A stretch of DNA of 64,000 nucleotides from Gracilimonas sp017641085 (GTDB lineage Bacteria > Bacteroidota > Rhodothermia > Balneolales > Balneolaceae): assembly GCF_046115515.1 (NCBI RefSeq), contig NZ_CP175953.1. One strand, 5' to 3'. Under the pieces are notes generated by a model. The model made no database searches. It was not told where the DNA came from and saw only the letters and a list, made by a program, of their open reading frames with translations. Of this stretch, positions 44,176 through 53,123 are shown piece after piece (positions within the stretch are counted from its first letter, which is position 1; each line of letters begins with the position of its first letter). A program made the position numbers and the translations under genes.

Positions 44176-47100
44176 AAACTTCTATTGATTCCTTATCGTT
44201 GGTTATGATCGGCACATTCGTTTGTATCACCTGATCATATTTTATTATTGATTCCTTAATGCCTTCGATATCAAAGCTGAAGGCATATTCGATGATGTTA
44301 TCGGCTAAAATCTCTAATTCTGTAATATTTAATTCCGAACCGGCTTTTTTAAGCTCCTCAGCAAAAACTTCACAGCTGTCCATCATTAAAGCTTCTCTGT
44401 CAATTTCTTCTAACAGGTTATTAAGTCTGGCTTGCCATGTAGTTGAAAATGCTTTTACCTGCTCCGGATTCCAGACAGATATTCCCGCTTCCTCAGAAGA
44501 ATCTGTTGCCCCGGTGTTTTCGAATGTAAGTTGATCATCGGTTGATGAATGAGGCAGGAATTCACTCAAATTACGTACCAGGCTTTTATAACTAATTGGT
44601 TTTCGCAGATAACCGTCAAAACCTAATTCTTTCACTTCCTCCCCATACCCGAGAAACCCTGAAGCCGTAAGCGCCAGTACTTTAACCTTCGGATTGTGCC
44701 GCTTGATAATTTTCATGGTTTCCACACCGTCAATTCCGGGCATTTTGATATCCATCAGGATTAGATCAATGTCGTTTTCTTTAACTTTTTGAATAGCCTC
44801 ATTACCGCCCCCGGCTTGTAGAATAGTCATCGGATGATCTTGCAAAAATTCAGCAACCAGCTCGCGGTTTGTTACAATGTCGTCTACCACCAGAACCATG
44901 GCTTCCTCAAAAAGAATATCTTCCATCAGTATATCAACAGCTTTTTCTTCCACAAGCACTGACGAGGTAACCACTTTCGGAATTGTAATTGTGAAGCAAC
45001 TTCCCTTACCCACTTCACTTTCCACCGAAATAGTTCCGCCCAACGTTTCAATCAGTTTCTTACTGATTGAAAGACCTAACCCTGTTCCACCAAATTGATC
45101 AGAGATCTGCCGGTCTTGTTGCTCAAAAGCATTGAAAATTCCATCAATTCTATCCTGTGGGATTCCAATACCGGTATCACTCACCTTGATAATCAGGTCC
45201 ACTTTACTAAGATCCCTCTGTTCGAGGTTGGCACCAAGCTCAATCGTCACGTATCCATGATTGGTAAACTTTATAGCATTACCAACCAGGTTGAACAAAA
45301 TCTGCCGAAGCTGAACATCATCCAGAAGCAGAGAATCTGGAATTCCTTCTTCTATGATCACATCAAGATCAATTTTCTTTTGTTCGCTTTTTACCGAAAA
45401 GATGTCTCTGATCTCCCGGATAAATGCTTTTACATTCACTGGGTTAAGGTTGACCTCCTGCTTACCTGCTTCAATTTTTGACAAGTCAAGGATATCGTTG
45501 ATCAGCTGCAAAAGCATTTTACCACTGCTTGAGATGTTTTCGAGGTACTTTTTACTCACTTCGGTAGTAGCTCTTTTTTGCAGCAGTTCGGTAAAGCCCA
45601 GAATGGAGTTCATTGGGGTTCGGATTTCATGACTTATATTGGCTATGAACTCACTTTTAGCCCTATTGGCTGCTTCCGCATCCTCTTTTGCCTTCAGCAA
45701 CTCCAGTTCCATCTTTTTACGATCCGAAATGTCCTGAAATACCCCATATAGCTTATTGATAGTTCCATCCGATTTTTTATCAGCTAAACCGATGGCCCTT
45801 ACCCACTTTTCATTTCCTTTGGCAGTCACAAAAGGCAGTTCCAGATCATAACCTTCCCCTGTTTCTGCTGTATGGTTAACAGCATTCTCAATAATATTGC
45901 GAGCCTCTCCCGGAAAATAACTCAGGCCATCTACCAGATTCGTGTCTGTACCCAAGGGTAATTCATGGATATTATAAACTTCTTCAGTCCAATAAGATTT
46001 ACCGGTATCCAGATATAATTCCCATCCGCCAACAGCCGCTAACTTGTTGGTTTCCTTCAGCAATATCTCCAAGCGTTTTCTTTCCGTAACCTCCCGGGTA
46101 CCCGTACGGAGCTTTACTACCTCTCCTCTTTCATTTAAAACGGGTTCGGTATTCGTTTCAAGCCATATATACTCCCCGTTTTTTTTCATGGTCCGGTAAG
46201 TAAAACTCTTAACCTGTTCCCCGGTTTTGGCTTTTTCGTGAGACTCTTTCTGGATCCTTTCTATGTCATCCGGATGAAACCGTGAATACGGATTCATTCC
46301 TATTATTTCTTCCTGAGTAAATCCTAACAGCTCTTCTACAACCGGAGAAGCATAAATATAGGTGCCATCCGGTTCGTGCAAGCAAACCATATCCGAAGAA
46401 TGGTTGGCCAGAAGCTCATACAACTTCCGGCTTTCACTTAACTCATCTTCAATTTCTTTCTTTTCCAGGATAGAGCCGATCCATTCCGAAAGCAAAGTTA
46501 TGGTGTCTTTATCACCTTGGGTAAACTCTCTTCTCCTTTCTTCACTGGAAAAATTCAATGTTCCGAACAAGTCCCCATCCACGTAAACGGGAACACCTAT
46601 ATAACTTTCCAGCTTAAACTGCTCATAACAAACATGGTGGCAGTATTCTGATTCCCCCATATGGTTGATCGCGAGTACTTCATCGGCTTTCAGCATGATA
46701 TCGCAGTAGGTATTACCCAATTCAAACTCCATGCCTTTTTCAAGGCCTGTGTCTTCAGGGTAAAAATACTTAACGGTATAGGTTTGATCTTTAACAGAAC
46801 TTATAATTCCAAGCTCCAGCCCTAAAAGTTCCGAGGTAAGTTTAAGGGATTGGTTAATCTGCTGATCATAATCGTAGGTATCCTGACTCATCACCTTTAC
46901 TAACAAATGAAGCTGATCGGTGAGTTGTTGCAGGTTTGCCTCTTTGTGCTTCTGCTCTCTCAGGTCTTTAATAAGTCCTAAATAGCCAATCGTATCACCT
47001 TTATCATTCTTTACAACACTTCCTACCGTTTCTGCCGGGAAATCTTCCCCATCTTTAGTACGATATGCCAGTTCATATGAAGCCTCTTGAACATCAGAAG

Positions 47101-47338
47101 CCTTATTGTATTTGGTTTTCCCGGTTTGCTTGAAATCCTCTTTATCGGCATACAGCATGGCTGTCTTCTCTCCGAACACCTCCTCTCTCGAAAAACCAAA
47201 GATATCCACAAAAGCCGGATTCACAGCAATAATCTCACGATCTGCATTTGTAACAACTGCCGCAAAGGGAATAGATTTAAAAGCTGACTTTAAAAAGTCA
47301 GTATTCAGTTTTCTTAAAAATTGGTCTTCCGTTTTCAT
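44156..47338 (-). CDS. PAS/GAF hybrid histidine kinase with C-terminal receiver
   Basis: 1060 residues, no membrane helix. Order: PAS (about 15-130), GAF (about 145-290, with EYCHHVCYEQF), PAS (305-420), PAS of the GGWELYLD type (430-545), HisKA (ANISHEIRTPMNSILGFTEL), HATPase (NLVGNAIKFTNHG; SDTGIGIPQDRIDGIFNAFE; GTGLGLSIS), receiver (LILMDIKMPGIDG) and a ~95-residue helical tail. The tail resembles the helical C-terminal segment of some Bacteroidota hybrid kinases and lacks an obvious HPt histidine. It probably acts with the receiver-kinase gene overlapping its 3' end. Confidence 0.92.
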   Translation of the reverse strand: MKTEDQFLRKLNTDFLKSAFKSIPFAAVVTNADREIIAVNPAFVDIFGFSREEVFGEKTAMLYADKEDFKQTGKTKYNKASDVQEASYELAYRTKDGEDFPAETVGSVVKNDKGDTIGYLGLIKDLREQKHKEANLQQLTDQLHLLVKVMSQDTYDYDQQINQSLKLTSELLGLELGIISSVKDQTYTVKYFYPEDTGLEKGMEFELGNTYCDIMLKADEVLAINHMGESEYCHHVCYEQFKLESYIGVPVYVDGDLFGTLNFSSEERRREFTQGDKDTITLLSEWIGSILEKKEIEDELSESRKLYELLANHSSDMVCLHEPDGTYIYASPVVEELLGFTQEEIIGMNPYSRFHPDDIERIQKESHEKAKTGEQVKSFTYRTMKKNGEYIWLETNTEPVLNERGEVVKLRTGTREVTERKRLEILLKETNKLAAVGGWELYLDTGKSYWTEEVYNIHELPLGTDTNLVDGLSYFPGEARNIIENAVNHTAETGEGYDLELPFVTAKGNEKWVRAIGLADKKSDGTINKLYGVFQDISDRKKMELELLKAKEDAEAANRAKSEFIANISHEIRTPMNSILGFTELLQKRATTEVSKKYLENISSSGKMLLQLINDILDLSKIEAGKQEVNLNPVNVKAFIREIRDIFSVKSEQKKIDLDVIIEEGIPDSLLLDDVQLRQILFNLVGNAIKFTNHGYVTIELGANLEQRDLSKVDLIIKVSDTGIGIPQDRIDGIFNAFEQQDRQISDQFGGTGLGLSISKKLIETLGGTISVESEVGKGSCFTITIPKVVTSSVLVEEKAVDILMEDILFEEAMVLVVDDIVTNRELVAEFLQDHPMTILQAGGGNEAIQKVKENDIDLILMDIKMPGIDGVETMKIIKRHNPKVKVLALTASGFLGYGEEVKELGFDGYLRKPISYKSLVRNLSEFLPHSSTDDQLTFENTGATDSSEEAGISVWNPEQVKAFSTTWQARLNNLLEEIDREALMMDSCEVFAEELKKAGSELNITELEILADNIIEYAFSFDIEGIKESIIKYDQVIQTNVPIITNDKESIEVYERSKQ

Positions 47339-47847
47339 GTTTTCTTCATAGGTATATGGAGGATTGGATTTGCTTATCGGCTTTTCTCCTTACTTGTGAA
47401 GAAAAAGACCCCAATCATTTCATTAGAAAATTTTAATATTAAAAGGTAGATGCTACTCTTGAATAATGAATCAGCCTTTTAACCTAAATTTGTATGAAGG
47501 GCTCTTAGGTATTTTCACCTACTCTGGTAACCTGTAACTCTAAAAATAGTGCAGCACTCTCGAGTACCTGAATGAATTTTAGATTGGCAGATTAGATCCT
47601 ATAGCCACAAAAAAGAGTGGAATTGGTAAGCATTTTTTGGAGAAAATTTTCCGGTGTACAAAAAATATCATTAAAGTATGCTCGCCGCGATGCAGTAAAC
47701 GACTCGCTTGCATACCGTAAACCATATTTACCTAGACCGCCATCTACCCACCGGCAACCATCTCTTCCAGTAAACAAGCGAAGGGGGCCAGCCCTTTGCT
47801 AATAACATAACCAGATATCAAAAACAGCAACTGAAAGCGTCAGCCCA
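47339..47847. other. Unassigned intergenic region after the che operon
   Basis: 509 bases between the leftward hybrid-kinase start and the end of the che operon. Overlapping ~60-residue frames on both strands around 47592-47802 have no family resemblance or start signals. Only the GCCGATAA motif at 47374-47381 stands out; no strong terminator for the che operon was found. Confidence 0.5.
47374..47381 (-). promoter_or_regulatory. Isolated GCCGATAA motif before the hybrid-kinase pair
   Basis: The minus strand has a perfect FliA -10 sequence 36 bases before the kinase ATG, but no TAAG/TAAA at the usual distance. A weak candidate only. Confidence 0.3.
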
Positions 47848-48228
47848 TTAATGCATCACACCTAATACATCCAGAATTTTTTCTTTCAGCACTTCCGGGG
47901 TAAAAGGTTTGTGAACAAAACCGGCATATTGCTCATCAATTATTTTGATGCGCTCGTTATTGCTTTCCGTAGAAACGATAAGTACCGGCATATCCATAGT
48001 GACCGGATTTTTTCGCACCTGGGCCAGCATTTCCATTCCATCCATAACCGGCATGTTCACATCAATGAAAAGCAGGTCGAGCCAGTTGTTGTCAACCACT
48101 TCCAGCCCTTCCGCACCGTTGCTTGCCTGGTGAACTTCCCCCACCTCAATACCGGTGTTCTTAATTGTTTTAATGATCATACTTCGCATTACAGCACTAT
48201 CGTCAACCACAAGTATGTTAATTGCCAT
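47848..48228 (-). CDS. CheY-like single-domain response regulator (last che gene)
   Basis: 126 residues: VDDSAVMRSM, phospho-acceptor in LLFIDVNMPVMDG, Ser/Thr in LIVSTESNNE, Lys in FVHKPFTPE. It is close to the receivers at 51291-51713 and 38046-38447. The variant residue pattern around the phosphorylation site (SxESN instead of TAExS) separates this group from the canonical CheY at 56186-56632. Starts 16 bases after cheB. Confidence 0.92.
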   Translation of the reverse strand: MAINILVVDDSAVMRSMIIKTIKNTGIEVGEVHQASNGAEGLEVVDNNWLDLLFIDVNMPVMDGMEMLAQVRKNPVTMDMPVLIVSTESNNERIKIIDEQYAGFVHKPFTPEVLKEKILDVLGVMH

Positions 48229-48244
48229 TTCTATCTCCGTTTAG

Positions 48245-49318
48245 TTACGCTATAAGTTCCAATTTCTTTGGTTTTACATGATGCAGAATCGCACCTGCTA
48301 TTTCTTTTAGTGGAAGGATATCAACAGCCGCTCCAATTTTAGCCGCTTCTTTTGGCATGCCGTGCACGACTGAACTTTTTTCATCCTGTGCTATGGTGTA
48401 GCAGCCTTTATTCTTTATCTGAAGAAGTCCTTTAGCTCCATCATTTCCCATACCCGTTAGAATTACGCCCGTAGTATTACCTTCAGCCACTTTAGCTACT
48501 GAATCAAATAGCACATCCACGCTTGGGCGATGATGATTAACTTTCGGTGCATCTATAATTCTAACCTGATAACCCGTTTCAGATTCCTCGAGAATCATAT
48601 GTCTGTTGCCGGGGGCAATTAACACTTTGCCCCGGTGTACTATATCACCGTCTTTAGCTTCCGCAATTTCCATCCTGCACAGGGTATTCAATCGGCTTGC
48701 AAACTGTTTGGTAAAAACCTCAGGCATATGCTGTACAATAACCACACCGGGAGTATTCTCAGGAAATTGCGGAAGCAGATATTCCAGGGCTTTCGGACCT
48801 CCGGTTGAGGACCCTATAGCAATCAGTTTTTCTTTTGAGCCTACAGTTGGTTTTTCTGCACCAGATTGATCTGTGGAAGTCTTATCTATTGTTCCATGTA
48901 GAATGCCGGGAGAATCTTGAATCGATACGTTGGCTACTGCGGCCGTCCGCACCGCGCTTACTAAATCATTCTCCATATCTTTGGCGCCATAATCCGCTTT
49001 CGGCTTGGAAATCACTTCGATGGCACCAGCGGCTAAGGCGCGCAAGGCTCTTTTGCTGTTTGCCGGAGTAACTGAGCTTACTACAACCACGGGCAAAGGC
49101 AGATGCTTCATTAATTTCTTCAGGAAAGTAAGTCCATCCATACGGGGCATCAGCATATCCAGGGTGATAACATCCGGCTTAAGCTCTGCCAATTGCTGGC
49201 GGGCTTCATAAGGATCTTCGGCCACGCCAACCACTTCTATATCTTCCTGCTTATTCAGTAAAAACGAAATAAGTTTTCTATCAAATAAAGAATCGTCAAC
49301 AACCAGAACCTTAATCAT
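48245..49318 (-). CDS. cheB: Chemotaxis methylesterase/response regulator CheB (second copy)
   Basis: 357 residues from the ATG at 49318; a longer frame to 49381 would overlap the preceding cheB and lacks support, while a GGAGGG site precedes the 49318 ATG. Receiver (about 1-120, phospho-acceptor in DVITLDMLMPRMDG), linker, and CheB domain with the catalytic serine in GSSTGGPKALE, histidine in QHMPEVFTKQF and aspartate in GMGNDGAKG. It is a tandem paralogue of the next gene. Confidence 0.95.
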   Translation of the reverse strand: MIKVLVVDDSLFDRKLISFLLNKQEDIEVVGVAEDPYEARQQLAELKPDVITLDMLMPRMDGLTFLKKLMKHLPLPVVVVSSVTPANSKRALRALAAGAIEVISKPKADYGAKDMENDLVSAVRTAAVANVSIQDSPGILHGTIDKTSTDQSGAEKPTVGSKEKLIAIGSSTGGPKALEYLLPQFPENTPGVVIVQHMPEVFTKQFASRLNTLCRMEIAEAKDGDIVHRGKVLIAPGNRHMILEESETGYQVRIIDAPKVNHHRPSVDVLFDSVAKVAEGNTTGVILTGMGNDGAKGLLQIKNKGCYTIAQDEKSSVVHGMPKEAAKIGAAVDILPLKEIAGAILHHVKPKKLELIA

Positions 49319-49337
49319 GCCAGCCCTCCATTCCTTG

Positions 49338-50405
49338 TTATGAAACCGGTTCGGCCATTTTACGGGCCATATGTTTAACAATGGCCCGGGGTATAGACTG
49401 CAGCGGTAAAACCTCTTCTGCAGCTCCCAGTTTTACAGCTTCTTTAGGCATCCCATATACGACTGATGTTGCTTCATCCTGGGCAATGGTATGGGCACCC
49501 GCATTTTTCATATTTAAAAGTCCGCTTGCACCGTCTGCTCCCATTCCGGTCAAAATTACCCCCATCGCATTCAGTCCCGCTGATTTAGCTACTGAATTGA
49601 ACATTACATCCACGCTTGGTCGCTGATGATGAACCGGAGGCCCCGATTTTATTCGCACATAATATTTAGCACTTGTTTTTTCTACCAGCATGTGAAAACT
49701 GCCCGGGGCAATCAGAGCCTGCCCCGACTTAATCAAATCTCCGTCTTCCGCCTCTTTTACATTAATCCTGCAAATACTGTTCAAACGTTCAGAAAAACTC
49801 TTGGTGAATACCGGTGGCATATGCTGGGTGATCACAATACCCGGAATGTTGGCAGGCAGTTCAGTTAAAACAGCTTCAAGAGCCCGGGTCCCTCCTGTAG
49901 AGGCTCCTATTGCAATTAATTTATTGGTAGTATGCTGAAGACCGGATAATCCCGGTTGATCCGTTGTCTTCTGGGCCGACTGCATAAACCGAACGGTTTC
50001 CATGTGCTTATCGAAACGAGCGACGGATGCCACCCGAATTGATTTTACAATATCCTGAGAAATATTCTGGGTTGAATAGGCTGAACCCGGTTTACAAATC
50101 ACATCTACTGCTCCAAGATGGAGAGCATTTAATGCATTGGCACTGTTTTTTGGGGTCAGCGAACTTACCACCACCACCGGCATGGGGAAATGCTTCATCA
50201 GTTTTCCCAAAAAAGAAAGGCCGTCCATACGGGGCATTTCCAGGTCAAGAGTCAGTACATCCGGCTTCAGCTGGATAATTTTTTCCCGGGCTACATAAGG
50301 ATCCATAGCCGTACCAACTACTTCAATATCCTTTTGCTTATTTAATTCTTCGGTGAGCAGTTTCCTGACTACAGCCGAGTCATCAACGATAAGAACTTTG
50401 ATCAT
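49338..50405 (-). CDS. cheB: Chemotaxis methylesterase/response regulator CheB (first copy)
   Basis: 355 residues. Receiver (DVLTLDLEMPRMDG) and CheB domain with the catalytic serine in GASTGGTRALE, histidine in QHMPPVFTKSF and aspartate in GMGADGASG. Highly similar throughout to the following CheB, consistent with tandem duplication. Its start overlaps the cheX stop by one base (TAATG). Confidence 0.95.
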   Translation of the reverse strand: MIKVLIVDDSAVVRKLLTEELNKQKDIEVVGTAMDPYVAREKIIQLKPDVLTLDLEMPRMDGLSFLGKLMKHFPMPVVVVSSLTPKNSANALNALHLGAVDVICKPGSAYSTQNISQDIVKSIRVASVARFDKHMETVRFMQSAQKTTDQPGLSGLQHTTNKLIAIGASTGGTRALEAVLTELPANIPGIVITQHMPPVFTKSFSERLNSICRINVKEAEDGDLIKSGQALIAPGSFHMLVEKTSAKYYVRIKSGPPVHHQRPSVDVMFNSVAKSAGLNAMGVILTGMGADGASGLLNMKNAGAHTIAQDEATSVVYGMPKEAVKLGAAEEVLPLQSIPRAIVKHMARKMAEPVS

Positions 50406-50878
50406 TACTGCTCCTCTGCATCATAATAGATGGAGATATCTGCAACGCCCTCGTCGAGGTAAACCTGCAGTTTCTCGTGATGCATATTTAGAAAAATTGA
50501 ATCCAGGTCTTCTTCCGGTTTTGCAATTCGGGGAGGACGGATATAGCAGATGTTCTCATTCCTGGCAAAAAGCGGTACTGTATTTCCGCATATGATATTC
50601 GCAATTTCGCAGAGGGCCCCTTCTTTTTCTTCTTGTGAAGCTTCATCAACCCCCAGCATATTGGCAGCAATAGCTTCCAGCAGGTCTTCTGAAGCATCGA
50701 TCACCATTCCTCCGTTGGCAGCGCCGTCAAAATGCACTACCGATCGGGATGAACCATCCGGCTTTTCGAGCATGTCGGCATCTTCCATTTCCCACTCTTC
50801 CAACGGAAACATGTAGCAGGTAATCTCGAATGTATTTACGGCGATATCGTGGATTTTATCCGTGTAAGTAGTACTCAT
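50405..50878 (-). CDS. cheX: CheX-like phosphatase-family protein
   Basis: 157 residues from the ATG at 50878 (MSTTY), preceded by a GGGA site; upstream in-frame ATGs at 50914 and 50890 give unrelated N-termini. The central motif CEIANIICGN has the E-x-x-N signature of CheX/CheC CheY-P phosphatases, and the fold pattern with a preceding LLEAIAANMLG fits CheX. A second such protein is encoded at 55677-56174. The gene overlaps the upstream receiver by 23 bases. Confidence 0.82.
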   Translation of the reverse strand: MSTTYTDKIHDIAVNTFEITCYMFPLEEWEMEDADMLEKPDGSSRSVVHFDGAANGGMVIDASEDLLEAIAANMLGVDEASQEEKEGALCEIANIICGNTVPLFARNENICYIRPPRIAKPEEDLDSIFLNMHHEKLQVYLDEGVADISIYYDAEEQ

Positions 50879-51266
50879 TGTTGATCCCATAAAATTTTGA
50901 TATTTCTTGTTCAAGCATAGACTGCCGAAGGGGTTTTCTGATGTATCCGTGCCCCCAGAAAGCCAGCATGTTTAGTAACTGTTCTCCCGATTCTGAAGTA
51001 GCGGCAACCACAGGTATATCTTTGAACTTGTGATGGTTGTGAATGATGCTCAGAAATTCGATTCCGTTCATAACCGGCATGTCTATATCAGTCAAAATCA
51101 GATCTATACTATTCCTGCTCATAATGTCGATTGCCTCGATGCCGTTGGCCGCTTCAAAGATATCACCCACGTTGAATCTGCTTCTTCGCAACAAAACTCT
51201 CTGAAGTATGCGAATTGCAGGTTCGTCTTCAATTACCAGTACGTTATTAATCGATATATTTTTCAT
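50856..51266 (-). CDS. CheY-like single-domain response regulator, divergent
   Basis: 136 residues from the ATG at 51266 (MKNISINN), which has a GGGAG site; an upstream in-frame ATG at 51278 is possible. Acidic residues in VLVIEDEPAIR, phospho-acceptor in LILTDIDMPVMNG, Thr/Ser in VVAATSESGE, Lys in YIRKPLRQS. It is the most divergent receiver of the operon. Confidence 0.9.
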   Translation of the reverse strand: MKNISINNVLVIEDEPAIRILQRVLLRRSRFNVGDIFEAANGIEAIDIMSRNSIDLILTDIDMPVMNGIEFLSIIHNHHKFKDIPVVAATSESGEQLLNMLAFWGHGYIRKPLRQSMLEQEISKFYGINNEYYLHG

Positions 51267-51290
51267 ATGAACTCCCATAACAGTTACGGT

Positions 51291-51713
51291 TTATATTCCC
51301 CCATTTACCAAATAATCAGTCTCTTCGGTTGTTATCGATTCTTTTCCTAGCAACTTTAATATTTTGTTGCGAAGTATTTCCGGCGTAAAAGGTTTATGCA
51401 AGAAATTGGTGCCTAACTCTTCTACGATCTCGATTTTTTCGCCATTACTTTCCGCAGAAACTGTGAGAATAGGAATGCGGCAGGTGGCAGGGTCCAGTTT
51501 AATATGAGCCAGCATCTCAGCTCCGGTCATAACCGGCATATTCAGGTCGGCAATGATTAACCCAAATTCATACTCACGAACCAAGTCCAGTGCCTGCCTA
51601 CCATTCTCAGCCTCAACTATCTCATTGATATCGAAATCACAAAGCTCTACGGTACGGCGAATTACCATCCGCATTACCTGACAATCGTCCACTATTAATA
51701 CATTAAGTCCCAT
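51291..51713 (-). CDS. CheY-like single-domain response regulator
   Basis: 140 residues: VLIVDDCQVMRM, phospho-acceptor in LIIADLNMPVMTG, Ser in ILTVSAESNGE, Lys in FLHKPFTPE. A short C-terminal extension of ~20 residues follows the domain. Paralogue of the 47848-48228 receiver. Confidence 0.92.
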   Translation of the reverse strand: MGLNVLIVDDCQVMRMVIRRTVELCDFDINEIVEAENGRQALDLVREYEFGLIIADLNMPVMTGAEMLAHIKLDPATCRIPILTVSAESNGEKIEIVEELGTNFLHKPFTPEILRNKILKLLGKESITTEETDYLVNGGI

Positions 51714-51724
51714 AATAACCTCTC

Positions 51725-52258
51725 TTATATTGCTACTTGATGGTTAAAGGCTGCACCTACCGAAATACCGGTTGACCGATTTACATTATTCAGAGGCTGC
51801 TTGTTAATGGTTACCTGCCCGTCTGCCAGCGACAAAACCATGGTGCGCGAAGTACTGCCTCCCACATCCTGCGATGTAATCATAAATCCATTCTTCCAAA
51901 GCAACTTTCGCAGTACGGTAAAATTTCGTTTGCCAATCTTGAAGTAATCATCATCCTGATTCTGTTTCATACTTGCACCGCCGGCCACAATAATTTCAAG
52001 ATTCTTTTTTTGTGCACCCAGTTCGTACACCTCATTCAACAGCAGGCCGAAACCGGTATCCACATACATAGCCGGACGGGCTTTGGCTTTTTCACGATCT
52101 GCTTTGGCAAGGGGCAGCATTACATGGACCATCCCTCCTACTTTTGCCACCGGATCATAGGCTGTAATACCCAGACAGCTACCTAACGCATGCGTAATAA
52201 TCTCCTCATTTACGTTGGCTGAAACCTTTAAATCGCTAACACCTACTACTTTTCTCAT
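51725..52258 (-). CDS. cheD: Chemoreceptor glutamine deamidase CheD
   Basis: 177 residues. CheD core with the catalytic Cys and His visible as ALGSCLGITAYDP and GGMVHVMLP. CheD deamidates receptor glutamines and often binds CheC/CheX. It follows cheR by 11 bases. Confidence 0.94.
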   Translation of the reverse strand: MRKVVGVSDLKVSANVNEEIITHALGSCLGITAYDPVAKVGGMVHVMLPLAKADREKAKARPAMYVDTGFGLLLNEVYELGAQKKNLEIIVAGGASMKQNQDDDYFKIGKRNFTVLRKLLWKNGFMITSQDVGGSTSRTMVLSLADGQVTINKQPLNNVNRSTGISVGAAFNHQVAI

Positions 52259-52269
52259 TTAACACTCTG

Positions 52270-53109
52270 TTATATTTTCTGATACACAGCAGGAGCCAAG
52301 TTTTTGAATCCTTTATTATTTGATGAAACACTTTCGGAATGCCCTAAAAACAGAAACCCTCCCGGCTGAAGCTGGTCATAAAACTTTTGTACCACTTCCT
52401 GCTGGGTTTGTCTGTTAAAATAGATCATCACATTACGGCACATAATTACATGGAAATTTCCCTTCAGCGGCCAGTCATCCATAAGATTCAGCCGTCCGTG
52501 GGTAATCATGCTCTGTATATTTTCTTTTACCCTAAATTCATTATTGCCGATGTCATCAAAGTATTTTCGACAAATGGAATCCGGTACATCCTTCATCCTC
52601 GTTGAAGGATATACTCCATTCTTTGCTACCTTAAGCACCTCTCTTGATATATCTGTAGCCAGTATTTTTACGGACGACCACGACGTTGCCCTCCGTGCTT
52701 CATGCAGTGTTATGGCCGTAGTTACTGGTTCTTCTCCGGTAGAACAACCGGCCGACCACCATTTTGCATTTTGGCCATCCATAGTCGGAATGATGTTCTT
52801 CTTGATGAACTCAAAATGCTGGGCTTCTCTAAAGAAATGGGTTTTATTGGTCGTCAAAACATCCACAAAAGACAAGAACTCCCCTCCCGATTCGGGCCTT
52901 TCGATGAAATCCAGGTACTCGGAGAAACTTCCGATCCCCAGCTTTCGCATCCGTTTCATCAGCCGGCTTTGGACGAGCGCCTCTTTACCATCCTGCAGAA
53001 ATATTCCGCAGTATTCATAAAGTAAATCCTTGACCCGTTTAAAATCTCCTGCCTTTAATTTGACGGATGAAACTGACGAAGAAAATGCGCTCTGTGTGAA
53101 TGTGTTCAT
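52270..53109 (-). CDS. cheR: Chemotaxis protein methyltransferase CheR
   Basis: 279 residues from the ATG at 53109, preceded by AAGGATGA. An in-frame GTG at 53127 would overlap the cheA stop by 4 bases and is less likely. CheR N-domain then the SAM-binding fold: WWSAGCSTGEEPVTTAITL, ILATDISREVLKVA, and the FHVIMCRNVMIYF motif. It methylates receptors and can bind the receptor's C-terminal pentapeptide; the MCP at 38996-40774 has one. Confidence 0.95.
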   Translation of the reverse strand: MNTFTQSAFSSSVSSVKLKAGDFKRVKDLLYEYCGIFLQDGKEALVQSRLMKRMRKLGIGSFSEYLDFIERPESGGEFLSFVDVLTTNKTHFFREAQHFEFIKKNIIPTMDGQNAKWWSAGCSTGEEPVTTAITLHEARRATSWSSVKILATDISREVLKVAKNGVYPSTRMKDVPDSICRKYFDDIGNNEFRVKENIQSMITHGRLNLMDDWPLKGNFHVIMCRNVMIYFNRQTQQEVVQKFYDQLQPGGFLFLGHSESVSSNNKGFKNLAPAVYQKI

Positions 53110-53123
53110 AGTTTCATCCTTGT

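Noticed and set aside
47592..47802. Overlapping ~60-residue frames on both strands after the che operon
   Set aside because: No family resemblance, no start signals, and they overlap each other.
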